From positions 1-47,788 of the forward strand of contig JADGJT010000157.1 in the NCBI GenBank assembly GCA_027604005.1: a stretch of 47,788 nucleotides of DNA, read 5' to 3'. The position numbers and the translations under genes are program-made. Source of the DNA: Dinochytrium kinnereticum (lineage: Eukaryota; Chytridiomycota; Chytridiomycetes; Chytridiales; Chytridiaceae). This document shows positions 10,146 through 20,558 of the stretch, one piece after another. The notes beneath the pieces were generated by a model. The model made no database searches, had not been told where the DNA came from, and saw only the letters and a program-made list of their open reading frames with translations. The first letter of the stretch is position 1. Every line of letters starts with the position of its first letter.

Positions 10146-11040
10146 GTCCTAGGAACCAGTCTGTTGAGCAGAGAGAGCACTTCTGATATGAGTATTTATG
10201 TATATGGTTATTTCTTTTAGTAATTTATAAGTGATGCTGGTGCATCATAATTATGAATGGCCGTTTAATTCTATTTTCTGCATTCTGACCCCTCATCTGA
10301 TTCCAAATAAAGTGCAGGTTGCATTTTGTCAGGTTTGTATTGTTAAATATTATCTAGAACGTCATGTGTAGACGCTAAGCCAAAAAGCATAACCTTTCTG
10401 ATGCCATCGCTCTTAGGAAAAGATATTCCAGGGAATACCAAGACTTGAGCGTAGAGTGAATACCGGTCGAATCCAACAGATTAGCCGCAATGATGAATGT
10501 TTGATAAACAAGTGTTGCCACTCAACAAGGATTCCCAAGCAAAGGACACCTCCAAACAGTGTACTGCTTAACTCTCGAGCTAATCCTCCCTCGGTTAAGA
10601 AGGACATTGGTTCCAGGAAAGTTTGGGATGTGCTTGACGATGGATGGGGTTAAGATTATTGGGGAAGAATGCACGAGTGCTGTCATCCCCACTCTCGCCT
10701 ATAACTGACTGATTTGTTCTGAGCGGGTATGTATACAGACTGCAGGCTTTCCATCCGCTGTGAAGTATGACTGCGGGAAAATAAAGCCCCTAATAACCCC
10801 GTTGATATGTGACTTAAGTTTAACCATCATTGGATTATTTTGTTTTAAGCAGAAGTAGAGAAAGAAGAGGCGGATCATCCATGCATCGACAGATACTGAA
10901 CATGGCAAAGAAGGTTTGAGATGAGGCACAGAATCACAGGTAAGAAAAAGGGTGAAGGATGTCGGTAATGGGTTGGAGAGAGAAGTGTGGCAAGCATCAA
11001 AAGGGTGCTGTCAGAGGATCTAGACAAAACCAGATATCTT
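10146..11040. other. Intergenic, no gene seen
   Basis: An AATAAA at 10306-10311 is a plausible poly(A) signal for the MYSM1-like gene. The remainder holds only short frames without motifs and serves the convergent end of the 11041-11685 gene. Confidence 0.4.
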
Positions 11041-11685
11041 CTACACAGAGCTCATTTTGCTGGCCGCCCGCCTCCTCGCATAAAAGATGACCCCAACCAC
11101 ACTGGCAACGACAGCAACGACAGCAACCGAGATCCCAGCAATGGCACCACTCGACAATCCCGACTTTGGTGGATTGGCAAGCGGGAGCTCAGGGGTGAGA
11201 CGGACATAACGATACTCGCATCCCTTGAAAACGCTGGAGATCCTTCCGTCCGAATTGAACTCATAAAAGTTCCTTGCCGTCGTCAGCATGTTGTTGTTGA
11301 TGGGACCCGAATACGCGTGGGAACGTCTCTCCTTTGAGCAGTCGCAGGAGGAAGAGGTGCCAGGTAGGGGCCGATAATAGAAGGTCAATGTTTCTTCATC
11401 GTGGGTGAGGGAGAGTAGTTCGGAGCATTGCTGTTGGCACAGAGTAGGGATGCTCTCGCCCGGGCGAGGGGTGCAGCGGAGGCCTCCAGCGAGGGTGGCC
11501 TCATACTCGCCAGTGTAGTTTCTCGAGAGAGACATGTTTGTTGCGGATTCACGGGTACGTGGCAGCAGCGGGGGGAAGGGTTGGGTGAAAACGGGGTGGG
11601 AGGGGATGGCGATCGAGCGCGAGGGGAGGAGCGGCGGTGAGCGATGAAGGTGTGATGCAGTATTACTTATAGCCCACGCACTCAT
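11041..11685 (-). CDS. Single-pass membrane protein, function unknown (up to 214 aa)
   Basis: An open minus-strand frame runs from ATG 11685 to a stop at 11041. A second in-frame ATG at 11535 (MSLSRNYTGEYEA) may be the true start, because the first 50 residues are Pro/Ser-rich and look like translated 5' leader. The middle carries cysteines spaced like a small disulphide domain: RCTPRPG, LCQQQCSELL and SSCDCS. Near the C terminus a clear membrane helix (AIAGISVAVVAVVASVVGV) is followed by the basic stop-transfer YARRR and a short tail. The layout is type I-like, but no signal peptide is visible. Either an upstream exon is missing or the protein inserts without one. The cysteine pattern is vaguely WSC-like, but too weak to name. 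Confidence 0.6.
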   Translation of the reverse strand: MSAWAISNTASHLHRSPPLLPSRSIAIPSHPVFTQPFPPLLPRTRESATNMSLSRNYTGEYEATLAGGLRCTPRPGESIPTLCQQQCSELLSLTHDEETLTFYYRPLPGTSSSCDCSKERRSHAYSGPINNNMLTTARNFYEFNSDGRISSVFKGCEYRYVRLTPELPLANPPKSGLSSGAIAGISVAVVAVVASVVGVIFYARRRAASKMSSV

Positions 11686-12142
11686 CAGGTGTGGGGGTGT
11701 CAGCCTGGCTGAGCAAAAATTGCAAGCTGGCTCGGTTCACGGCCTCCGCAGCCTCACGACAAGCCGTGCCCTTGCCTGCCTGCCTGCCCAGGCATCAGTC
11801 GGTGCTTGCGGCGGAGCTTGACTGTTGCGGGGTGGGGTTGACCATCTGAAATGAACAAATAATGAGAATTATCATCCCACCGGGAGACCCACGGCAAGTT
11901 AGTCCTTAGCTATCACCGCACGCAAGGGATGAACGCGTGGGGCTGGCGGCCTTCGCTGACTATCATCATGTACAAGACGTTCGCGAGGTCAGTCTTTGAG
12001 CATGGATTGGCTCTGTGACCACCAGTGTGTCCTTCATTATACATCCTCAGCGCTTCTCCACCAATGAATAAACTTTGAGAACAATTTTATTCTTACGATT
12101 TAAATATCCGAGGAGAAGTGTTTGAAGGCACAGCAGCCCTTG

Positions 12143-12279
12143 CCGCTGGTTTCCACTGCCTGCGTGCCAGCGGTGGAAACTCACTGATGCAGGAGAATAT
12201 GCTCGCTTTATACCCTGTGCTCAAGACACAGCGGTGCTGTGCGACTGAATGGGGCGGTATCTACCGCTGGTGTTTCCAC
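12143..12279. promoter_or_regulatory. Repeated CCGCTGG / TTTCCAC motifs upstream of the GH16 gene
   Basis: CCGCTGGTTTCCAC lies at 12143-12156. Its two halves recur inverted at 12167-12180 (CCAGCGG then GTGGAAAC), and directly again at 12264-12279 (CCGCTGG, two bases, TTTCCAC). Three occurrences of paired half-sites in about 140 bp suggest a binding-site cluster. The factor is unknown. Confidence 0.45.
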
Positions 12280-12302
12280 GCGGTTTCCCACCTGCACAGG
12301 AG

Positions 12303-12356
12303 CCAATCAGCGTGCTGCGAGGGGCGTGGTGGCTTCAACACTAAACATCGTATAAA
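12303..12356 (+). promoter_or_regulatory. CCAAT box and TATA-like site of the GH16 gene
   Basis: CCAATCA at 12303-12309 and TATAAA at 12351-12356 stand 93 and 45 bases before the ATG at 12396, a believable core promoter arrangement. This is recognised by consensus only. Confidence 0.45.
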
Positions 12357-12395
12357 CCATGTCTCTATCAGCTTTACTCATCGAAGATCAACGGA

Positions 12396-14306
12396 ATGAC
12401 CGCCTCAAGCGATGCGCTGATGCAACGACGGCCTCTAAAGTGGGTGGCCCCTGCGCTGCTGGCCGTCCTCGCTGGAGCACCGGGGTCGCTCCAGCAGTCG
12501 AATCTCAGCACAGAGCCAAAGCCCGTCCCGGGGTTCACCAGCCCTGATCTGCTGTTTGCTGGCGACGACTGCAGCATGGTCTACTCTGACTTCAGCTCTC
12601 CCATCAAGACAAGTGACATGTACTTGGGTGGGTGGTTTGATGCTTTGTGCATGTTTTCCTTTTTTCCCTTTGCATCATCTTGATGGGCTCTGACTCGCTT
12701 CGAATGTTTCTGAAACTGTTGGGTTCTTGAAGAGTATGGAAAGGTGGACTATGTTGAAAACACCCTTGCGATGACCCTCCAACCTCCATCGTGAGTGCTC
12801 CTTCCATCTCCTTTTCGATTCGATTTGTTTGGTGCGGGTTGGTGGTGTTTTTTGCATGAAGATCAAGAGCCAACCTTTTTTGAAGCAGTCCCACATTGGA
12901 CTTTCGCAGCGACGCCAATACTAATCCGTTGTTGCTTTTTTTTTACTTTTACACCAGCTCCATACCCCAAAACGCCAACATGTCAGAGATATTTGGTCGC
13001 CAGACTCGCCTTGCAACCACACGCTTCCTCCTCTACGGGTCAGTCGAGGCCACCGTAAGGGCAGCTCCTAACGGAGGTGTCATCACTGCTCTGACTCTCG
13101 CCAACGAAGAACCAAAGGATGAGATTGACTGGGAGTGAGTTGTTTTGTTGGTTGTTTCTTAGTGTAGTTTGTTCCCTCCAAAAAAGTTCTGAGGTCAAGA
13201 ATGGGATATGAGCCGACGGATGGCTAAATTTTCCCTTTCAGCCAAACTTCCTTTAACCACTTTACTAAAAGAATAACGACCCCCTAATCTTTTCTATCTT
13301 ATCAGATGGGTCGGAAGCGACATTGCTAACGCCTGGACCAATTATTTCTTCGAGGGAAAGAGGCAGAAGGATAACGTTACTAAGTTTGAGATATGGGCTT
13401 CCCATCCTGTTTGTATACGTGCTTTCAAATATTCCCAATACCCGCATCTGTAACTAGAACTCACACTGACCCTTTTATTCAGAGAGTCCCATCAGATCCA
13501 ACAAGGAACTTCCACACTTATAGAATGGACTGGACGCCTTACGAGATGACGTTAGTATTGAAGAACACGACATCTTTTTCTTCATCTCATTTTTTTTATC
13601 TTTTTTTGTTTTGGTACGTTCCATCTCTTTAACTGATTTTTTTTGGAATCTGTTTCAATCAGATGGTATCTCAACGGAGAGGTTATTCACACTCAACGAA
13701 AGAACGAGACTTGGCAGTTGGCCGGTCTAGGTCGAGGATACGAAGAGCCTTACCCGACAGACCACTACCACTACCCAAGAACCCCGATGCAGCTCAGGAT
13801 TGGTGTTTGGAATTCTCAAGACGTGGTGAGTATTTCCGATTTCCAAGCTTCATCTCCCTCTCTTACGGCATGGCCCCACACCCTCTCCAAAAACTCCTAA
13901 CGGCTTAAACATTAAAAAATTTTATATTAAAAAAAAGGTATGGGCTGACGGCCCCGTCGACTGGTCCTCCCCCACCGCCAGCCGCGGGTTCCAGGCCTTC
14001 ATCTCCTCCCTCAATGTAACCTGTTACCGCGGCCCCTACCCTACCAACCCAGACGCTCCACCCACCGACCCCCTCTCTTCAGATCGCAACGGCACGGCTC
14101 CAAACCTCTCTCGCTTCCTCATGTCCACAACAGCGACAGCGACCGTGACAAAGGCGCCCGCGTCAACAAACAAGAGTCCACCCGGACCTGGACTTTCGAC
14201 GGCTCCAATCTCGTTTCCAAGCAGCCGAGGGGAGGGGGTTCAGAGGGGGTGGAGGACTGTGGTGGGGGGTGTTGTTTTGGCGATGGTTGTGTTATGCTTT
14301 GCGTGA
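12396..14306 (+). CDS. GH16 CRH-like cell-wall glycosidase/transglycosylase, GPI-anchored
   Basis: Predicted extracellular wall enzyme of the Crh/Utr2 type, which cross-links chitin to beta-glucan in fungi. Seven exons join to 389 residues: 12396-12627, 12733-12790, 12958-13134, 13306-13408, 13483-13550, 13663-13825, 13938-14306. An N-terminal signal peptide (KWVAPALLAVLAGAPG) is followed by the GH16 fold. The catalytic motif DEIDWEWVG gives E152, D154 and E156 as nucleophile, helper and acid/base. It is split by the third intron. Downstream family signatures are FHTYRMDWTP and WYLNGEVIHT. The end is Ser/Thr-rich and closes with a hydrophobic tail (VVGGVVLAMVVLCFA) expected to direct GPI attachment. 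The donor at 13409 is GTTTGT, unusual but the only one keeping the frame. It is convergent with the aspartic protease. Confidence 0.9.
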
Positions 14307-14997
14307 GGGTTTAACTTGCGCGGCGCCGCTTTCGGTTGTGTGATTTTGTGGGGGGGGGGGGGTCTTTTAGACCTGCTCAAACCCCTCCCCTTTTCCTTTC
14401 TTTCCTTTCCTTTCGTTTCCCTTTTTTTCCACTTCTGGCTCTCCGCTTGACTTTTTCCCATTTCCTTTTTGGTCCTTTTCTTTTTTACTTCTCATCTTTC
14501 ATGCATGATGATGGAAAAGACGACCACTACAGCAGCAGTAAAAAAAAAAAAAAGCATCTCCAACATACTCTTTTATTTGAATTTCACCACAAACATCTTA
14601 TGGACAACTCCGATGGAAGAATCCAATAATTTCAAAAAAATAATATAGGCAAAGGATGTGTTTGGAAAAGAGATGTGGGTCATTTAAAAGGCTGTGGTGT
14701 TCTGTTTCTTTCATTCGAACGATTTTTTATGTGAAGAGAAAAAAAAAGAAGCGCCCAACTAAAAAAAAAAAAAAAAAATACAAGAGCAGAATTGGAAGCA
14801 TTGCCAAAGGCGAACAAAAAAGTACACCAAAACAGAGGAAAGAGTGACAGCTGAAAACAATGCAGTAAAAAAAGGAAGGAGAAGAAGGAGAAGGAGAAAT
14901 AGAAAAAAGCAAAGGCAAAATAAAATAAAATAATAAAAAATTCACAATCAAAGGTTGAAGAAGAAAAAAGAAAAAGGAGAGAGACAAAACGTCTCCT
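14307..14997. other. Low-complexity tail-to-tail spacer
   Basis: No gene. The stretch is a C/T-rich block (about 14374-14480) after a run of about 14 G near 14348, then A-rich/purine-rich DNA with poly(A) runs at about 14540 and 14761-14778. It separates the convergent GH16 and aspartic protease genes and presumably holds both 3' UTRs. Confidence 0.6.
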
Positions 14998-17352
14998 TCA
15001 CTCCAACCCCGCAAACCCCTTCAAAACATCCAAAGGCTTCCCCGACTCGCCTTTCCCACCGCCACCACCACCAACCGCCCTACCAACCTCCTTCCCCTCT
15101 TCCCCGCCCCCACTCTGAACTCCCTTCAAACCCACCAACCCCGCAACCTTTCTCCAATCAATGCCACCACTTTCCCCCCCAAACCCCTCATGAACCATCA
15201 CTCTCTCCTTTACAAACTGCGTGCCCTTCCTCTCAACCGCAGCCTCGGGGTCCCCCTGATCCAACTTGGCGTGAACAGCCTTGGCGAATCCAAGACGGGA
15301 CCCACCGCGGTCGTAGATGGAGTAGTATTGGCGGAGGAAGATGTCGCCAAAGATGGCGACACCGTTTGCGGAGGCGCCTGAGAAGCCGGTGATGCAGGAT
15401 TTGGCGCCAGAGCGGAGGATGTCTTTTGAAAGAAAGGCGGTGTTAGGTTAGGTTCAAAGCGTCTTCCTCGGTGAAGAAAATACAGAATGCAAAAGAGAGG
15501 AAAAGAAAATAGATTGCTTTTAAAATACTCACAAGCCTTGGGTCCCAACTCAAACGTCCCACCACCATTCGGAGCAATAAACTTGACAACAGGCCCATCC
15601 TTCTCCATATTAGCGCAATCAATCCCATAAAGTTTCCCACTCCCAGCCCCATCTCGTTGAAGCTTGTGCCCGCCAATCCTCGTGTTGATATCATCAGCGA
15701 CAGCAGAGTCCAACAAGATCAACGTCGTTCCAGTGTCAGCGATCGCGTTGCCGACACTCTCAGTCCAAAGAGGTTTCGCCTCAGCACCTTCAGCAGCAGG
15801 AGAAGATGCCATGACAGATCCAGAAGCACCGACAGAGGAATTGGCATCAACGCGGTATGTGAATCCTTCAATTCCAAATTGCCAGTAACTCGGGCTGTTC
15901 ACCTTGAACCACTTAACGTCCCCCTCGACCCTCTTCTTGTCGTATCCGCCAAAGACAACCTCGCCGTGGTCCCCATCCCTTGAGTAACTCAGGTAAAAGC
16001 CAAACATGTTCCTGTTAGCAGGAAGCCGGAGAGCGTCAACAAAATTCGAGTGTCCGGCCACTACTGACGCCGCCGCCTCATCATCCTGAGCGTCACCGAC
16101 AGACCGACCTTGCTCATCGGTGAGGCTCAGGAGATTACGGTCCTCTTCCTCGGCGTTCCGCTTCCCAAAAAGCCGCGAAGAGTCACGCTCAGCTGATGAC
16201 CATCGGAAGTTTGGAGAAGAATCGATGGAATCAGAGTCATCCATTCGAACGGTTCCGAATCGAATGGAAGAAGACCCAGTAGCCTTCTTTAGGTCATCCA
16301 AAGAAGAAGACACATCAGCAGTGCCATCAACCTTTCTGTTCTCAACGGGCTTATCGACGGCGGGAGGGTGAGACCCAGCCTTCCTGTCCTGCTTGCTCTT
16401 TCGAACCGCATTCTTGGTTTGCTTGGCAATCTGCGAGATGCTCGAGTAAGCCAGCCCCAAAATCCCATCAGTGTCGCCATCCGCCTCCTCCTCAACAGAG
16501 AGACCCACCAACAAATTCTTTGCGGTTGCTTCTCCAATCTTCACGTCTCCAATGTAGATCTTCCCCTTAACAAAACCTTGGCCGTAGTGGGTTGAGAATG
16601 GAATTCCTGTCGCTTTGAGGGAGGGATCATTGACGACATTGACTCTGTCGCCGTTGCAGGAGTCGTCTTTCGCCTTGCAATCGGGACCGCGGAACCATGT
16701 GTCGGCGGAGCCAGTGTCAAGGTCCACCATGAACTTTTGGCCATTTCCCTATAAAAATCTCGCGGTTATTTGAAAGGAAACGAGAGCCACGCATGATAAA
16801 AGTCCTTTGAAGAACAAACATAAAAACAAAAAACGGGCATCTTCGGTTGCCACTCAGCACCGGCAACAAACAGAGAAAAATACTCACAATCTCAACATGG
16901 CAGTTGTAAGTGTTATCCCTCAGATTCTTCAAAAACCCAGCCCCCTTCCTGATATCATCCGACCCTCCATCCCCACCGGCTGCATCCGAATCCGCCGATC
17001 CACCTCCAGCTCCAACCCTGACCCCACCATCTCCATCAAACCCGCCGCCACCAAAAGCGTAAGCCCTTGCAAAAGAGGAAGCAGCGTAACTCTGAAACCG
17101 AGACTTGAGTCTATCCTCCTCCTTGTCACCAGAAAATGACTTGCGCTGCACAGCAACACGGAAGAGTGGGGTATAATCTTCATCTTCATCGAGATGGCTG
17201 CTGGAGCCAGAGGCCATGCGAAGTGTTGGAGGGGGGGGCAGTGGTTGGGATGCGCCAACCAGATGCGAAGAGGACGAGGAGGAAGGGATGTGAAAAGCGG
17301 GGGATGCCGAGACGCCAGCGTCTATCATCGCGAGGAGAAGCAAAACAGACAT
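14998..17352 (-). CDS. Pepsin-family aspartic protease with large insertion
   Basis: Predicted secreted or vacuolar A1 endopeptidase. Three exons, read from the right (16888-17352, 15533-16748, 14998-15422), give 701 residues. ATG 17352 starts a good signal peptide (MSVLLLLAMIDAGVSA). An upstream in-frame ATG at 17424 would add 24 residues before it. A propeptide and a Gly/Asp-rich stretch precede the first active-site motif DLDTGSADTW (D166). The flap-like THYGQGFVKG follows. The second motif is AIADTGTTLILL (D493). Between the lobes, residues about 264-389 form a charged, Ser/Asp-rich insertion with a dibasic KR at 351-352. Such a site could be cut to yield a two-chain enzyme, which is inference. 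After the usual C-terminal GFAKA motif there is an extra tail of about 95 residues that is Gly/Lys-rich. The protein is much longer than typical family members (about 400). Confidence 0.9.
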
Positions 17353-18031
17353 GGACAGTTGAATGAGCTTGGAGGTGGTGGTGGTGGATGTCTTTGCCCT
17401 GGCATCCTCCCAAACGTCTCCCATCCTACCCGTCCTCAGCAACATCTCTCCGCCGTCGTCGTCGTTGTCGTCTCGTACTAGTGAATTGTGCACACGCCGA
17501 GGTCTCCCGCAGTGATCCGCCGTCGTTCGTCTGCAGTCTGCGTCGTTGAGGTGTCGATGCGATGCGTCGTGGGTGTGAGATGCAGCAGCTCGCGATGATG
17601 CCGTCGTCTTGCGTGCAGCCAGCTGCTCCTTTTCAATTATTTTCGCCTGCGTTTGGCTGAGGGAAGGAAGGCTGGCTGTGCTTTCCACCGCCCGCGCAGC
17701 CGCCGAGCACAGTAGATACGCCGGGGATATCCCCGCTGAAAACACCGCTGCAGCCAATGGCAGTCCGCCTGCACAGTGGGACAAGAACATTCGCCCGATC
17801 ACCCACGTCGGACAAGAACATCCGCAAGAAGTGGGTTTCTACCGCAGAACCGCCCCAACTCCCAGCAGCACAGGGCAAGTGATTTGCTTGACGGAACAAC
17901 CACTGGAGGAAAGTGAAGGAGAGGACGCCATCGCCGCATGTTTATTACTCACTGCCCACAGGTGGCAACGATGGTGACAATAGCCGATAATGCCGCCCTC
18001 ACCTCATATTCTCTCTTCTCTGCTCACTTCT
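17353..18031. other. Intergenic, promoter of the aspartic protease
   Basis: No gene seen. The open frames in this stretch are upstream extensions and shadows of the protease first exon. The carboxypeptidase 3' end adjoins on the right. Confidence 0.45.
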
Positions 18032-20159
18032 TCACTTCTTGACCCAGAGGGGATTGGCGATGGCGTACTGAACAAAGTAGACCATCGAGGCGTAGATCTC
18101 CTCGCCAGTAGGAACAATAAACTCGGGGGGGAGAATAAAGCCTTGGTTGCCCCAAGCTAAGGTGAAAAAATAAAGACGTTAGGATAAAGCAAACATCTAC
18201 CGCGATTTACGACAAAAGAATGGGCACTTACTCTCATCAGCAGAGGGGCGAAGTTCGATGGTGTATGCTATTCATATTTATATGGGAAGCAAGCAAACGA
18301 GGATTAATCAGCTTCAGAGGGGAAAATAATAATGAAGAAGCAGGAAAAGAACAAAAAAAAACTCACCGTAGAGCCTACGGTCGGGAAGCCACTTCTGAAC
18401 ATCATCGTCTTCAATAAAAAAAAAAAAAAAAATAAACGGTAATTAGAAGTCTTAAAAAAAGTAGATGGGTCCACTAAACGCACCATAGAACCAATCACTC
18501 GCAGTTCCAGAGCACTGATACAGGTCAATCTCACGCTCCGAGGTGTACTTTTTTCCATGGGTGGCCTTGATAACATCCCTGATGCCATCCCCAACCTTCT
18601 TCAACTGCTTCTCATCAGGCGCAGGCTCCTCGGTCCAGCCTGCGGAAAACAAAAAAGAAAGAAATATGGCAACCACATAAGAAAAGAGTAAACAAAAGAC
18701 CCAAAACTGCCCAACTCTTCAGTCAGAACGTACCATAAGGCCTAAGCACCAACTGGCTGTAAGAGTGGAAGTCAATGGCACCCAAGAGCCTGGTGTGGTT
18801 GGGGCTCATAAAAAAGGACATGAGAGCTTTAACCTCAGGCTCAGAGCCAGCAGAGGGACCCATGTAGACGTCACTGTAAGGAGAAGTCGAGGATCCACCT
18901 TCTCCCCAGTGAGCGGGCCAGTTACGGTTGAGCTACAAGTAGGGGAAGTCAGTAAAAGTCGTATAATGAGGCAGCAAGAAACAAAGAGAGAGGAAGCACT
19001 CACGTCAACACCGACGGAACCGAATAAATCGCTCTTAATAGGCCTGCGGCTCTTTCGCCAAAGACGGCTCTTGTCCCAAGTGTACTTGTACCCATCAGCG
19101 TTCTATAAAGCGTATGCATAGTTAGCTTTGAAGTCAGCCCAACTACGAAAGACCTCTTTCCACTCACCATAAGAGGGACAACAATGAGCTCAGCGCTGTC
19201 AAGCATTGTGGTAGCATCAGTCTCCTTCCCGTACTGGGTAACAAGGCGATGAACAAGATACTGCATAGTGGCCGGGCCTTTTTTAAATCATCCGTTTAGA
19301 ACTATGGCGGAACAAAGGATACGGATAAAGATTATGAGAAACATGACCTACCAATCCACTCTCTGGCATGATCACCAGAATGGAACCAAAACTGAGGCTT
19401 AACCCCCTTGCCAACCGCGCTTCCAACCCTTAGAGCAAAAATATCTTCTCCAAGAGCAGTTTTTCCAATGCTTGGGATGAGCTGAATAAGGTCCTTGTGC
19501 TCGGCGGCGAGGTGCTGGAACCACTCCTTGATATCATCGAAACGGTGGTACTCTGAGAACCAATCCTTGTAGCGCTCCTCCTTGGAAAGAGATTGGAGGC
19601 GTGTCTCGGAAGATTGGAGACGAACACGCTCCTTTTGGATGAGGTGCTGAAGATTGCGGACAAGGATCTTTGGACGGCGAACCGTGAAGGTAAGGTTACG
19701 AAGCGCAAGGGTCAGAGTCGTGTGGTCCTTCGGAGACACACGGATCTATGTGATAACGGCGACGATGCTTATTAGTAACGATACGAATACTTTGGTTGTT
19801 TTGCCAGTCGCAATCAGAAATGGCCGGGTAGCCTCCAACAGCGGATGAACAGACGAACTCAAGGAACCGGAAGCGAACGGATAAGAAAAACTCACATCAA
19901 GACCATCCTTTCCACCAGCCCAGACGTCAAGACCAAGCTTCTCAACAACGAGCCTCTCAACCTCCTTCCTCCTGTCCTTGATGAGGGGCATCTGCACCCT
20001 CACCAGGCGATGACCCTCATACTCCTCGAGCTCAGACTCGCCAACGGCCATGACGGCCTGGTGCTGCTGCTGCGGGTGGTTGGCATGGGCGACGCCAAAG
20101 AGCAGCGCGAGGGCGATGATGGCCAGGAAGAGACGTCTCGATGATGCAGAGGCCGCCAT
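18032..20159 (-). CDS. M14 zinc carboxypeptidase (A/B-type preproenzyme)
   Basis: Predicted secreted metallocarboxypeptidase that removes C-terminal residues. Nine exons, read from the right (19896-20159, 19352-19745, 19168-19277, 19004-19102, 18734-18932, 18484-18639, 18367-18408, 18232-18267, 18032-18156), join to 474 residues. A signal peptide (FLAIIALALLFGVAHA) and a propeptide of about 100 residues precede the catalytic domain. Zinc ligands are H214 and E217 in DHAREWIG and H345 in IDFHSYSQ. DLNRNW provides substrate-binding N291/R292, and YTIELRPS provides the catalytic E426. NADGYKYTWDKSRLWRK and FILPPEFIVPTGEE match the family closely. Two exons are only 42 and 36 bp. It shares a 399-bp divergent promoter with the F-box gene. 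The P1' preference (basic or hydrophobic) cannot be told by eye. Confidence 0.93.
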
Positions 20160-20558
20160 TATTTGTTTTTCAAAGAAAGTTGAAGCTGCTTCGCGGTCCA
20201 ATTTTTCCGTCTCCACTGCTGGATTTGACTCCCTTATGTCAGCACGCCAAAATGATGGTGATGTTGGCCAAACGACGGCATCGCCCGCGTCCGTCGCGCG
20301 CTCCTTCCTTCCCGCGACATCGCTGCTGTCCGATGGCAGCTGAGAACGCGTGCGGACCTCTTGGCTAAAGAGCGTCTGAGGCGGGTTATGATGATTGGGG
20401 AATGGCAAGGGACTCTGCCTTCATCTTTGATTGGGATTGGCGCGTTAGCCTGGCTCGGCAAGTAAGTACCTGCTCGTGTCCGTGATGCAGCCTGTGGCAG
20501 AAGGCGGACGGCAGCCATTTCGACCGGGCGGAAAGTGGGGAACGTTCAACTGTAGAGA
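20160..20558. promoter_or_regulatory. Shared divergent promoter region
   Basis: The 399 bases between two ATGs facing away from each other (20159 minus, 20559 plus) must serve both the carboxypeptidase and the F-box gene. No consensus TATA box is evident. Confidence 0.5.

Larger units (their letters stand above)
11686..12395. other. Divergent intergenic/promoter region
   Basis: Holds no gene. It lies between the minus-strand membrane protein and the plus-strand GH16 gene and contains the repeated motifs, CCAAT box and TATA-like site listed separately. Confidence 0.5.
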
